64,000 nt of DNA from Streptomyces longhuiensis. Its GTDB lineage: Bacteria; Actinomycetota; Actinomycetes; Streptomycetales; Streptomycetaceae. The DNA is taken from positions 3,917,501 to 3,981,500 of the forward strand of contig NZ_CP085173.1 of NCBI RefSeq assembly GCF_020616555.1, in the 5' to 3' direction. How positions within the stretch are numbered: the stretch's first letter is position 1; each line of letters opens with the position of its first letter. The translations under genes were made by a program, and so were the position numbers. Positions 1-8,072 of this stretch are shown here, piece after piece. The notes beneath the pieces are model-generated. The model searched no databases, was not told the origin of the DNA, and was given only the letters and a program-made list of their open reading frames with translations.

Positions 1-339
1 CGTGATTTCACAGGCGAGTCCGTGGGCGTGCATTTCCACAAGGGCACTGGCTCTGTGGACGACGCCACGAAGGACGGCCGCGCCGCGATCGAGTATTTCC
101 GCCGGCAGGGCTACGCGCTCACGCCGGTCGATGCCGATGTGGACGCTGTGGCCGTGCAGGTCGAGGACGACGACCCGTTCGACCCGGCCGAGCACGACGC
201 TCCTGAGGTTCTCGCCTACCTCGACGCGCACGCGGACGACGCGGACGAGGTGACCCGCATCCTGGAGGCCGAGCAGGCGGGCAAGGCCCGTAAGACGATC
301 CTCGCCCGCGGCGAGCAGAAGCAGGAGGCAGGCAAGTGA
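1..339 (+). CDS. Phage protein of unknown function, 5' truncated by window edge
   Basis: The reading frame is open from base 1 to the stop at 339, so the start lies upstream. The visible 112 residues are acidic and contain a stretch with FRRQGY followed by many Asp/Glu residues. The C-terminus is short, charged and Lys-rich. It ends four bases into the next gene (ATGA-like overlap at about 336-339), so the two are translationally coupled. Its place before the structural genes suggests a small head-region protein. I do not recognise the family. Confidence 0.6.
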   Translation, partial: RDFTGESVGVHFHKGTGSVDDATKDGRAAIEYFRRQGYALTPVDADVDAVAVQVEDDDPFDPAEHDAPEVLAYLDAHADDADEVTRILEAEQAGKARKTILARGEQKQEAGK

Positions 340-902
340 CGCTCCTCGGCACCTTCAAGGGCAACCCCCGCAACGACCTTGGCTGGCTCAACTCGGCCGG
401 CCGCCCGGACCCGGAGGCCGTGTTCCATCGGGCGAACCTGCCGCGCGTCGGCCTGGACGACGTCGCGACGGCTGCGTCGGGCGTCATGTGCTCCGTCGCC
501 CTGTATCTCCAGGACGGCGACCTGATCTCCAACCTGACGTTCGTCAGCGGCGCCACCGCAGGCGCCACCCTGACGAACCAGTTCGCCGCCCTGTACTCCG
601 GGGCCGGGGTGCTGCTCGCGCAGTCCGCGGACAAGACGTCGGAGGCGTGGGCGGCCGACACGGCGAAGACGTTCGGTCTGGCGACTGCGCAGCGGATCAC
701 CAGGTCGGGCATCTACTACGCGGGGCTGTCCGTCGCCGCAGCCACGGTGCCGACGCTGGTCGGCTCGGTCGGTGCGAAGCCGTTCCTCACCGGGGAGGGC
801 AACCTCTCGCAGACGTCCGGATCCAGCCTCACGGCTACCGCCCCGGCGACCATCGCCACGCCCGCCTACAAGCGGCACGTGCCGCTCGTGATCGCGACCT
901 GA
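336..902 (+). CDS. Phage virion structural protein, hypothetical (188 aa)
   Basis: The start is a GTG overlapping the previous stop. The protein is 188 residues, rich in Ala, Thr, Ser and Gly, with alternating short beta-like segments (LISNLTFVSG, GIYYAGLSVA). This is typical of beta-sandwich decoration or adsorption proteins of actinophages. No catalytic motif, signal peptide or membrane segment is visible. It is followed by two further small proteins of the same composition. I infer a capsid decoration or fibre-type role from composition and place only. Confidence 0.6.
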   Translation: MTLLGTFKGNPRNDLGWLNSAGRPDPEAVFHRANLPRVGLDDVATAASGVMCSVALYLQDGDLISNLTFVSGATAGATLTNQFAALYSGAGVLLAQSADKTSEAWAADTAKTFGLATAQRITRSGIYYAGLSVAAATVPTLVGSVGAKPFLTGEGNLSQTSGSSLTATAPATIATPAYKRHVPLVIAT

Positions 903-915
903 GAGGGGACCGTTC

Positions 916-1425
916 ATGCCTCTCACCAGTTCACTCGGTATCAGCGTCACCTCCGAGCTCACGCAAGCTGCGGGCCTCGGCACGGGCTCGGTGAAGTCGA
1001 ACCTCACCGGGTCCGTGTCGCTCGCCTCGGGCACCGGCGCGGGCAAGGCCGACAAGGTGTATCAGGGCCGTCGCACGCTCGCCGCGTCCGCGAGCGAGGA
1101 TCTCGACCTCGTGGGCGTGCTCCTCGACGCGTTCGGCGCCGCGACCACCTTCGTCCGCGTGAAGGGCCTGTTCGTTAAGGCCGCCGCCGCGAATACCAAC
1201 AACGTCGTGATCGGCGCGGCCACCTCGAACCAGTGGGCGACGCTGCTCAACACGACGGGCACCCTCACTCTGCGGCCGGGCTCCAGTCTGGCGGTTGTGG
1301 CGGGCGCCGCCGACGCGACGGGCTACGCGGTGACCGCATCCACTGGTGACCTCCTCAAGGTCGCCAACAGCGGGGCCGGGTCCACGGTCTCGTACGACAT
1401 CTGCATCATCGGCGCGTCCGCGTAG
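916..1425 (+). CDS. Phage virion structural protein, hypothetical (169 aa)
   Basis: ATG is preceded by a GAGGGGAC Shine-Dalgarno-like run. The 169-residue product has a central predicted beta-rich region (TTFVRVKGLFVKAAA, GTLTLRPGSSLAVV) and ends in a hydrophobic beta strand. The style (Ala/Thr/Gly rich, few charges, no Cys except one near the end) matches small actinophage virion proteins. A hairpin follows at 1435-1470. Its function cannot be named. The second of three consecutive small structural genes. Confidence 0.6.
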   Translation: MPLTSSLGISVTSELTQAAGLGTGSVKSNLTGSVSLASGTGAGKADKVYQGRRTLAASASEDLDLVGVLLDAFGAATTFVRVKGLFVKAAAANTNNVVIGAATSNQWATLLNTTGTLTLRPGSSLAVVAGAADATGYAVTASTGDLLKVANSGAGSTVSYDICIIGASA

Positions 1426-1434
1426 CCGACCATC

Positions 1435-1470
1435 TGCGGCAAGGGGGCTCCTCGTGGGCCCCCTTCCGCA
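1435..1470 (+). terminator. Intercistronic hairpin in the structural operon
   Basis: A 13-base-pair stem with one bulge is formed by TGCGGCAAGGGGGC (1435-1448) and GCCCCCTTCCGCA (1458-1470), with a nine-base loop. No T tract follows. It lies 10 bases before the Shine-Dalgarno of the next gene, so it may attenuate rather than end transcription, lowering expression of downstream tail genes relative to the upstream head genes. Confidence 0.5.
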
Positions 1471-1485
1471 TGCCTGGAGGACCTG

Positions 1486-1926
1486 ATGGCGAACATCGTC
1501 TTCAACGTCGCCCTCGGGCGGCTCGCGCAGTACGGGGATCTCCCGGCTGCCGCGGACTCACTGATCCTCGTCCCGTTCGCAGCGGCCGGCCTGCCGACCG
1601 ACGCGACGATGCGGGACTACGCGACGCTTACTGCGGTCAAGGCCGGGGCCACGGAACAGACCACCCTCGGCCGTAAGACTCTGGCCAACGTCACGGTCAG
1701 CGTCGACAACACCAACGACCGGGTCGCGATCGACTGCGACGACGTCACGTGGACGGCGGCAGGCGGCGCGGCGATCGGTGCGGTGGTCATCTGCTACAAG
1801 CCGGACACGGCCTCCGCGGACTCGGCGATCATCCCGCTGACCAAGCACGACGTCGCTATGACGCCGGACGGCAGCGACTTCACGCTGACCATCGCAGACT
1901 TCGCGCGGACCTCGTCCGCAGCCTGA
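1486..1926 (+). CDS. Phage virion structural protein, hypothetical (146 aa)
   Basis: ATG follows a good GGAGGACCTG ribosome site. The 146-residue protein has the pattern of a beta-sandwich: short hydrophobic strands (VTVSVDNTNDRVAID, GAVVICYKPD, FTLTIADFA) separated by polar turns. No enzyme motif is seen. It ends 18 bases before the long repeat protein and is probably co-transcribed with it. I infer a minor structural role without a family name. Confidence 0.6.
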   Translation: MANIVFNVALGRLAQYGDLPAAADSLILVPFAAAGLPTDATMRDYATLTAVKAGATEQTTLGRKTLANVTVSVDNTNDRVAIDCDDVTWTAAGGAAIGAVVICYKPDTASADSAIIPLTKHDVAMTPDGSDFTLTIADFARTSSAA

Positions 1927-1944
1927 CCCCATGGGGAGGCCACC

Positions 1945-4900
1945 GTGGCGCGCCTGTGGACGTGCGGATTCGAGCTGCAATCAGCGGCGGCCGGTGTCGA
2001 GATCCTCTCCGTCACCGGCGCCCCGACGGTCTCGACCACCGTCCACCGGCTCGGCACGGCCTCCCTCAGGATCAACCCGTCTGCGGCCACGCAGTACGTC
2101 GAACAGCAGGTTGATACGGGCGTCGTGAAGCGCTCCCTTCACCGCCTGTACCTGCGCATCACGACCCTCCCGTCCGCGACCGTCACCGTCTACGCGATCG
2201 GCCAGTCCGGCTACTTCCCCGCACAGCTGCGCCTCACCGCGACGGGCACACTGCGGCTGTACGACGCATTCACGGGCACCGACCTCGGCACCGCATCCGC
2301 CGCGCTGAGCGTCGGCCAGTGGTACCGCATCGAGCTGGACCACACCGACGCGGCCGGCACCGCCGGATCCGTCACCGGGGCGTTCGTCGGCTACCTCAAC
2401 GGCGCCAACTTCTCTGGGTCCACGCTCGTCTCCAACATCAACGGGTTCAGCCGGATCCGTACAGGCTTCGTCACCGCGGCGACCGGTGAAATCCACCTCG
2501 ACGATCTCGCCGTCAACGACACCACCGGCACCGCGCAGACCGGCCTCCCCGGTCCGGGCAACGTCGTGCATCTGGTCCCCGACTCGGCCGGCGACGCGAA
2601 CGGATGGGCCACCGCGGTGGGCGGCACCGCTGGCGCGGCGAACAACTGGGGGCGTGTCTCCGAGACGCCCCCGAACGATGGGACGTCGTACAACGAGACG
2701 AGCGCGACCGGAACCACCACGATCGACGACTTCAACGTCAGCTCCCCGGCCTCGGCGGGGCTCGGTGTCACGGACGCCATCGCCCTGGTGTCGGTGGGCG
2801 GGCGGATCGGCTCGAACGCGACGATCGCGGCGAATCTCGTCTACCGGCTCAAGAGCCAGGCGGGCGGAACGGTCGTCGAGTCCGGATCGGTGTCCATCGC
2901 CGTGAACGGGTGGGCCACGCACAAGTCGGCCATGCCGTACGTGCCGCAGCTCACCGCCTACACGAATCCGCAGACCGGGGCAGCGTGGACGAGGGCTGCA
3001 CTCGACAACGCGCAGATCGGCGTGCGCTCCAACGTGAACCAGGCGTCCACGCGTCGGGTGTCGGCACTGTGGGCGCTCGTCGAGGCGATCGCCCCGACAT
3101 CCCTGGCGGGCGGAACGTGCGGGGAATCGGCCGCGGCGCAGACTCTCGGCCGCCGCAAGACGCTGGCACTCGGCACGGCCACAGAGACGGACGTCGCGCA
3201 GCCGCTCGTGGCCATCGGCGGCATCGGATTCGCCACGCTGGCTGACGACTTCAACGACGGCGTGACCAGCCCCGCCAAGTGGCCTGACTCGTACGAGTCC
3301 GGCGGGTACTCCGAGACGGGCGGCCGGGCCCGCATCGCCTGCACCACTGCGTACAACGCGTACGCGAGCGCGGAGGCTTACCGGCTGCGCGAGTCGCACG
3401 TCCACGTCCGCATGTGGCCACCGGCTGCGGGCGGCGCCACGGCGGAGGCGTGGTCGCAGCTGCTCGTGCAGACGGCCACACCCGGCACGGACGCGGTCTT
3501 TGAGGTGTCGGCGGTCACCGGGAACCTGGTGATGGCGGTCCGGACCGGCTACTACGACCCTGCGCAGGTCGCGATCACCTACGATCCGGTGGCGCACGCG
3601 TGGCTGCGGATCCGTGAGACCGGCGGCAGCCTGTTCTGGGACACGAGCCCGGACGGCATCACCTGGACGAACCGGCGCGCGGCGACGTCTCCGGTATGGG
3701 TGGGCGACACGAACCTCCAGGTGCAGCTCATTGCGCACCGGGACGGCGGCACGAACGACTACGCCGAGTTCGACGCGGTCAACAGCACGGCGAGCCAGCA
3801 GCTCGGCTTGTCCCCAGCTGTGGAAGCGGGCACGGCTCAGCCCCTCGGCCGAGTCAAGGTGGCGGCTCTGCCGCGGCCGGCCGAGTCCGCGGCCGTGCAG
3901 GCGCTCCCTCGAGGAAAGCGCCGGAGCGCGGGCATCGCATCTGGGGTCGAGGCTGCGCAGCCGCTCGCGCGGGCGAAGCGAAAGGCGCTCGGCGTCGCGG
4001 TCGATGCGACGGCCGCGCAATGGCTCGCCCGCATCAAACGGATCCCGCTCGCCCTGGCCGCCGCGAAGAGCGATGCGCGCCCGCTGGGGAAGGCCAAGCG
4101 GCAGAACCTGGCCACAGCGTCGGAGACCAGCACGGCCGGGACGTTCACCGGTTCGACCGGGCTCGTCTCCGCTCAAGAGACCACGACGGCGCAGCCTTTG
4201 GGCCGTCACAAAGCCTCCGTGCTGGGCACGGCGGGGATGGTGGAAACGGCTCGGCCACTCGGCCGGGTCAAGCGGGTAGGTCTCGGCGTGGCGGCCGAGA
4301 TCGGCGAGGGCAGGCCGCTCATGGGCGGCCAGACTCGGGCTCTCGTCCCGGCCGAAGAGACGTGGACGGCACGCCTCCTCGGCCGGGCGAGAGCACGAGC
4401 TCTCCTCACCGCTGGCGAGACCCACGCGCCTCGTCCGCTCACCGGGGGCAAGGCACGCGCCCTGTCCTTCGCCATCGAGGCGAGCACGGCCTGGCCGCTC
4501 GCCGGAGCGAAGCGACTGAAGCTCACGGCCGCCGAGGAGACTGACCAGGCGCAGGCCGTCGCTATCCCCGACCGCATCAACGCGGCCGACGAGACGAGCA
4601 CCGCCTGCACCCTGCACCTGTCCAAGGCACGGACACTCGGAGCCAGTCTCGGTGTGGACCCGGCCCGGGCGCTGTCAGCGCGCAAGCATCGTGCGCTCGG
4701 CGTGGCCATCGAGACGAGTGCCGGCCTCGGCTTGGCCCGTGGCAGGCGCCGTCCACTGAGTACGGCGACTGCGGTCGATGAGGGCCTGCAAGTCGGCTCA
4801 GTTGCACGCTTGTTGCTCGGCACCGCGGTCGAGGTGTCGCGTGCCCTGATCGGCCCGTTCGTACGGCTGACGCCTGCGGTCGAGGTGGCCACGGCCGAGC

Positions 4901-5070
4901 TGGTGTCCGGTGTCCGGCAGCGTCCGGCGGATCGGCTTGACGTCACGACCTTTGGTCCGCACCTCGATGGCGCCCGAAGCGGCCCGGAGTTGGTCTCGGC
5001 CACCGCCGGACCTTCCCTGGCCGCAAGCACCACAAGCCCGCATCTGACCGCGACCTCGACGGGAGGCTGA
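1945..5070 (+). CDS. Large virion protein: lectin-like domains plus 20-residue tandem repeats
   Basis: GTG start after a GGGGAGG site. The 1,041-residue product opens with a concanavalin/LamG-like beta-sandwich (about residues 1-200; QWYRIELDHTD and GFSRIRTGF strands). A second beta domain follows (about 205-385). A third LamG-like domain (about 430-610) lies between the first two repeat copies and the main repeat block. From about residue 631 to 985 it is built of some 18 copies of a degenerate 20-residue unit with consensus AQPLGRxKRxxLGxAxExxx. The C-terminus is a short Thr/Ser/Gly tail. Known family parallels: similar ExDxAQPLxRxK repeats occur in actinophage hypothetical proteins. I infer an elongated fibre or decoration protein. 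Confidence 0.65.
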   Translation: MARLWTCGFELQSAAAGVEILSVTGAPTVSTTVHRLGTASLRINPSAATQYVEQQVDTGVVKRSLHRLYLRITTLPSATVTVYAIGQSGYFPAQLRLTATGTLRLYDAFTGTDLGTASAALSVGQWYRIELDHTDAAGTAGSVTGAFVGYLNGANFSGSTLVSNINGFSRIRTGFVTAATGEIHLDDLAVNDTTGTAQTGLPGPGNVVHLVPDSAGDANGWATAVGGTAGAANNWGRVSETPPNDGTSYNETSATGTTTIDDFNVSSPASAGLGVTDAIALVSVGGRIGSNATIAANLVYRLKSQAGGTVVESGSVSIAVNGWATHKSAMPYVPQLTAYTNPQTGAAWTRAALDNAQIGVRSNVNQASTRRVSALWALVEAIAPTSLAGGTCGESAAAQTLGRRKTLALGTATETDVAQPLVAIGGIGFATLADDFNDGVTSPAKWPDSYESGGYSETGGRARIACTTAYNAYASAEAYRLRESHVHVRMWPPAAGGATAEAWSQLLVQTATPGTDAVFEVSAVTGNLVMAVRTGYYDPAQVAITYDPVAHAWLRIRETGGSLFWDTSPDGITWTNRRAATSPVWVGDTNLQVQLIAHRDGGTNDYAEFDAVNSTASQQLGLSPAVEAGTAQPLGRVKVAALPRPAESAAVQALPRGKRRSAGIASGVEAAQPLARAKRKALGVAVDATAAQWLARIKRIPLALAAAKSDARPLGKAKRQNLATASETSTAGTFTGSTGLVSAQETTTAQPLGRHKASVLGTAGMVETARPLGRVKRVGLGVAAEIGEGRPLMGGQTRALVPAEETWTARLLGRARARALLTAGETHAPRPLTGGKARALSFAIEASTAWPLAGAKRLKLTAAEETDQAQAVAIPDRINAADETSTACTLHLSKARTLGASLGVDPARALSARKHRALGVAIETSAGLGLARGRRRPLSTATAVDEGLQVGSVARLLLGTAVEVSRALIGPFVRLTPAVEVATAELVSGVRQRPADRLDVTTFGPHLDGARSGPELVSATAGPSLAASTTSPHLTATSTGG
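3835..4902 (+). repeat. 60-bp coding repeat array (20-residue units)
   Basis: Units begin at 3835, 3895, 3955, 4015, 4075 and 4135, then (after an 18-residue unit) 4189, 4249, 4309, 4369, 4429, 4489 and 4549. After another 18-residue unit they begin at 4603, 4663, 4723 and 4783. Most encode A-Q/R-P-L followed by a basic R-x-K patch and an acidic E-T/A-S-T patch. Nucleotide identity between units is low although the amino-acid pattern is retained. The array is therefore old and under protein-level selection, not a recent DNA expansion. Two more copies occur upstream near 3135-3215, before the inserted LamG-like domain. Confidence 0.85.
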
Positions 5071-5072
5071 CC

Positions 5073-5747
5073 ATGCCGGACGTAGGCGATGTGGTGACGG
5101 CACGGCTGGAGGTCACGCCGTTCGATGGCACCACCGCGGCCACGCTCGTCGTCACGGGCCCGGACGGGGCGACGCTGGCACCAGTGGTCACCTCCTCGGA
5201 GGGCGGAGCCGTATGGACGGCACCGGTCACGTACACGCTTGCCGGACTGTGGCGGCTGTCGTGGACGGTCACCGGGACGGGTGCGTCTGTGCAGCACGAG
5301 GTAGCGACGGTGGCACCGGCCCCGGCTGTCGTTGTGACGGGCCGGGTGTACGCGACGACAACGCAGCTCGCGAACATCCTTGGCGCAGCACCTGCGTTGA
5401 ACGCGGTGCAGCTGCTCGCGGACGCCTCTCGCGCCCTGGACGACGCGCTGAAGACTGCGGTGTACGACACCGACGACGACGGCATGCCCACCCATCCGGA
5501 CGTGATTGCGGCGTTCGCTGAGGCGGTGTGCCGGATCGTCGAGTGGTGGGGTGAGACCGGCGACGCGGTGGGCGCCGACGGCGGCTGGGACAGCGTTTCG
5601 GCGGGGCCCGTGTCCCTGTCGCGTAGCTCCGGCAGCGCGGCAGCGACACCGATTGCCGGTGGCACGCTGCCACCGCGCGCGGCCGCCGCGCTGGGCCGCC
5701 TCGACTCGTGTGTGTTCCGGCTCGGGGTGGTGGCGTCCGCGTGGTGA
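5073..5747 (+). CDS. Head-tail connector (gp6/gp15-like adaptor) with N-terminal Ig-like domain
   Basis: ATG is two bases after the previous stop. Residues 1-85 form an Ig-like beta region (VTARLEVTPFDGT, WRLSWTVTGTG). From about 95 the sequence is helical, with TTTQLANILG, LLADASRALDDAL and DVIAAFAEAVCRIVEWW. This helical pattern is typical of phage head-tail connector gp6-like adaptors. The order adaptor, stopper, tail-completion, terminator, tail tube downstream is the standard siphovirus order and supports the call. Its stop overlaps the next GTG. Confidence 0.65.
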   Translation: MPDVGDVVTARLEVTPFDGTTAATLVVTGPDGATLAPVVTSSEGGAVWTAPVTYTLAGLWRLSWTVTGTGASVQHEVATVAPAPAVVVTGRVYATTTQLANILGAAPALNAVQLLADASRALDDALKTAVYDTDDDGMPTHPDVIAAFAEAVCRIVEWWGETGDAVGADGGWDSVSAGPVSLSRSSGSAAATPIAGGTLPPRAAAALGRLDSCVFRLGVVASAW

Positions 5748-6061
5748 GACAGGTCCCCGCATTCCTTCTCCAGCACGAGGTGAAGGTCGAGCCGTACCGG
5801 GGCTCATCGAGCAAGGGCGACGTCTACGGGCCTGCGACGTTTGTGCGCTGTCTCATCGATGAGCGCACTCAGATGGTGACCAGCCCGGGCGGCGAGCAGG
5901 TCACGTCGGGCTCCTCGTACATCACCAGGCCCGGCCACCGGCCACCGCCGAAGAGCCGCGTGACGCTGCCGGACGGGCGGATCACGAAGGTCATCACGAC
6001 CGCCCGCGCGGACGGCGGAAGCCTGCCGGTCCCGAGCAACACCCAGGTCTATCTCCAGTAA
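5744..6061 (+). CDS. Head-closure / stopper-like protein
   Basis: I place the start at GTG 5744, which overlaps the previous stop (GTGA). The open frame extends upstream, but only inside the previous gene. The 105-residue product is small and beta-rich: VKVEPYRGSS, FVRCLIDERTQMV, SRVTLPDGRITKVITTARADGG. This matches the size and layout of the small head-tail stopper proteins that follow the adaptor in siphoviruses. It ends 14 bases before the next ATG with an AAAGGGGGG ribosome site between. Function is inferred mainly from gene order. Confidence 0.6.
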   Translation: MRQVPAFLLQHEVKVEPYRGSSSKGDVYGPATFVRCLIDERTQMVTSPGGEQVTSGSSYITRPGHRPPPKSRVTLPDGRITKVITTARADGGSLPVPSNTQVYLQ

Positions 6062-6075
6062 AGGGGGGCCCGCCC

Positions 6076-6426
6076 ATGGCACAGTCCTTCCGGCTCCGCT
6101 TCGACGGGGCGCCGGTCGAGCGCGCGATCCGTGAGGCCGCCGGCCGTGGCCTGTACCTCGCGACCGAGCACGTCCTCGGCAAGTCCAACGACGTGGTGCC
6201 GCTCGACGAGGCCGAACTCCAGCGCTCCGGCGTCGCCTCGGTGGACGAGGGCACCCTGACTGGCGCGATCTCCTACGACACCCCGTACGCGGTGGTGCAG
6301 CACGAGCGGATGGACTTCCGGCACGCTCCGGGCCGCACCGCGAAGTACCTGGAGAACTCGCTGAACGGCGCCCGCGGCGAAGTCATGGACATTATCGCCG
6401 CGCAGGTCCGGCGGGCGCTGCGGTGA
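6076..6426 (+). CDS. Tail completion / HK97 gp10-like protein
   Basis: A 116-residue protein starting at ATG with a strong upstream purine run. It has an N-terminal helix (PVERAIREAAGRGLYLATEHVL) and then VPLDEAELQRSGVA. The central ISYDTPYAVVQHE and C-terminal KYLENSLN are characteristic of the HK97 gp10-like/minor capsid tail-completion family, where the Y-A-x-x-x-H-E segment is conserved. It overlaps the next gene (GTGA). It would join the tail to the head-closure complex in the virion. Confidence 0.75.
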   Translation: MAQSFRLRFDGAPVERAIREAAGRGLYLATEHVLGKSNDVVPLDEAELQRSGVASVDEGTLTGAISYDTPYAVVQHERMDFRHAPGRTAKYLENSLNGARGEVMDIIAAQVRRALR

Positions 6427-6857
6427 GCGGCTACACGTCCAGCCTCCTCGACGGGCTCGCTGGCCTCCTCGCGACCGAGGGCCTAGGCCGCTTCGCACCA
6501 GACGACGTGATCGCCGACCCGGACACCGGGATCTTCCGCGGCGTCATGCCGTCCACGCCGGACCGAGCACTCGGCCTGACCGCCTACCCAGTCGAAGACA
6601 CGCACCTCACGGACGCGACGACCGGAGTGCAGATCCGCATGCGCGCGGGCCGCGCCCCGGACGCGGTCGACGACCTCGCCGACGCCGTGTGGGCCGTACT
6701 GCACGGCCGTGAGCACTACGACGCCGGCGGCATCCACGTCGAGCTGTCGTGGCGGCAGTCGCAGGCATGGATCGGCCAGGACGAGCACGGCCGCATGGAA
6801 CTGACCAGCAACTTCTACTTCCGGACCACTCGGCCGGGCCCTCACCAACAGGACTAG
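6423..6857 (+). CDS. Tail terminator-like minor protein
   Basis: GTG start at 6423 overlapping the preceding stop. The 144 residues contain YPVEDTHLTDATTGVQIRMRAG, then a helix AVDDLADAVWAVLHGRE, then a strand ending in RMELTSNFYFRTTRP. The layout of small alpha/beta fold, strand pairs and a helix before a final strand fits the tail terminator (gpU/DUF3168-like) group. It sits directly before the tail tube gene, as expected. Confidence 0.65.
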   Translation: MSGYTSSLLDGLAGLLATEGLGRFAPDDVIADPDTGIFRGVMPSTPDRALGLTAYPVEDTHLTDATTGVQIRMRAGRAPDAVDDLADAVWAVLHGREHYDAGGIHVELSWRQSQAWIGQDEHGRMELTSNFYFRTTRPGPHQQD

Positions 6858-6866
6858 GAGCACCGC

Positions 6867-7343
6867 ATGTCCACTCCCACGCCGCAGACCGCGCTGGTTC
6901 GCCGGTGGCGTCTTCAGATCGACATGAGCGCCGCCATGGACGGCAGCGACTGGCAGACGATGTTCGGTGTCAAGGAGTTCACGCCTCCCATGCCGGACCC
7001 GAACATCGAGGACGCCTCGGACTACGAGTCGGACGGCTGGAACGGCAACGAGAAGACGGCGCAGGCCTGGGAACTCAGCGTCACGCTGAACCGGAAGATC
7101 AACGACCAGGTGAAGATCTTCCACCCGACCCACGAGAAGCTGCGCAACGCCGCGTTCGGCTTCGGCAGCGCCTCCCGCGTGCACCTGCGCTGGTTCGACC
7201 GCACCGGCCTGCCGGAGGCGTACGAGGGCACCGGCATCGTCCAGTGGGAGAACTCCGGCGGCGAGCACACCGACCTCGACCAGCCGGAGATCACCATCAC
7301 TGGCGACGGCCCGATGCTCATCATCGACAACCCGGTCGCCTGA
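6867..7343 (+). CDS. Major tail tube protein
   Basis: ATG after TAGGAGCAC. The 158-residue protein has the beta-rich pattern of tube proteins: RRWRLQIDMS at the start and FTPPMPDPNIEDASDYESDGW, where tube proteins of this group carry a D-x-x-x-Y/W turn. WELSVTLNRK and EITITGDGPMLIIDNP follow at the end. It lies just before the chaperone pair and the tape measure, the conserved position of the tube gene. It polymerises to form the tail tube. Confidence 0.8.
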   Translation: MSTPTPQTALVRRWRLQIDMSAAMDGSDWQTMFGVKEFTPPMPDPNIEDASDYESDGWNGNEKTAQAWELSVTLNRKINDQVKIFHPTHEKLRNAAFGFGSASRVHLRWFDRTGLPEAYEGTGIVQWENSGGEHTDLDQPEITITGDGPMLIIDNPVA

Positions 7344-7344
7344 G

Positions 7345-7860
7345 ATGGCAGCGGTCTTCGAAGCACTCGACGACTTCCTCGATGATTTCCTGGAGCTCCC
7401 CGTCCTCGGTACGGACGGCACGGTGCGCACGTACCGCATCGCGTCACCGCCGGCCGAGGACGGACTCCGCGTCGAGAAGATCACGCGCGCGGCTGCGCGC
7501 ATGCTCCAGGACGGCAGCGAACCCGACGCCGAGAGCCTGTCCGACGCCGAGGAGCGCGACCTGTACCGAATGCTCCTCGGCGACGTGCATGACCGGCTCC
7601 TCGCCGACACGGACTGGTCCCGTTTCAAGCACGCAGCGCTGACGGCCATGTTCTGGGTCACTGCGGACCGGGACACCGCGCACAAGTTCTGGGCCTCCGG
7701 TGGCGACCCTTCTCGCGTGGCCCCGAACCGGGCGGCCCGTCGCCAGCAGAGTCGCGCCTCCTCGGCGTCGGCTGCGGCGACTACGACCCGGTCACGGGGC
7801 TCTACGAGTGGTACGAGGGCGGAGTCACCCCGCAACGCAAAGGCGGCGGCCCGCAAGTAA
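7345..7860 (+). CDS. Tail assembly chaperone (G-type product)
   Basis: ATG begins one base after the tube-gene stop (TGAG-ATG). The 171-residue protein is helical and acidic: FEALDDFLDDFLELPVLG, VEKITRAAARML, RDLYRMLLGDVHDRLL, ALTAMFWVTADRDTAHKFW. It ends in a low-complexity Arg/Ser/Thr tail whose other frame encodes the conserved extension described next. It resembles the DUF7426-type chaperones of Streptomyces phages. Such proteins bind the tape measure and guide tail tube assembly. Confidence 0.75.
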   Translation: MAAVFEALDDFLDDFLELPVLGTDGTVRTYRIASPPAEDGLRVEKITRAAARMLQDGSEPDAESLSDAEERDLYRMLLGDVHDRLLADTDWSRFKHAALTAMFWVTADRDTAHKFWASGGDPSRVAPNRAARRQQSRASSASAAATTTRSRGSTSGTRAESPRNAKAAARK

Positions 7861-8069
7861 CCCTCGACGCCCTCCTGGAGCAGTGGCCACTCGTCGAGGC
7901 CGACATGCACGAGGTCTACGGCATCGACCTCTCCGAACCGCTGCTCCTGCGCCAGCGCTCATGGCGCTGGTTCCGCATCCGCCTGTGGGGCCTCCTCTCC
8001 GCCGAGTCCCGCATCTCGCGCCACTTCCAGCCCCCGGAGCCCAAGGGCCCCCGCACCCCCAGGAGGTGA
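7593..8069 (+). CDS. Tail assembly chaperone extension (GT-type) reached by -1 frameshift
   Basis: The -1 frame relative to the chaperone is open from 7593 to a stop at 8067-8069. It encodes a well-ordered protein (CGDYDPVTGLYEWYEGG, VTLDALLEQWPLVEAD, MHEVYGIDL, RQRSWRWFRIRL, then a Pro/Arg tail). No ATG, GTG or TTG occurs in this frame between 7593 and the internal ATG at 7905, so it cannot be started normally. This is the classical gpG/gpGT arrangement. The slip site is not certain. CGCAAAG at 7836-7842, just before the zero-frame stop, is one candidate, but the conserved-looking residues further upstream argue for an earlier shift. The start coordinate marks the open frame, not an initiation codon. 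Confidence 0.7.
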   Translation, partial: PAPRRHGLVPFQARSADGHVLGHCGPGHRAQVLGLRWRPFSRGPEPGGPSPAESRLLGVGCGDYDPVTGLYEWYEGGVTPQRKGGGPQVTLDALLEQWPLVEADMHEVYGIDLSEPLLLRQRSWRWFRIRLWGLLSAESRISRHFQPPEPKGPRTPRR

Positions 8070-8072
8070 CCT

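Noticed and set aside
1981..4617. 878-codon minus-strand open frame opposite the repeat protein
   Set aside because: The Arg-rich product has no motifs and mirrors the plus-strand repeat, so it is a shadow of high third-position GC.
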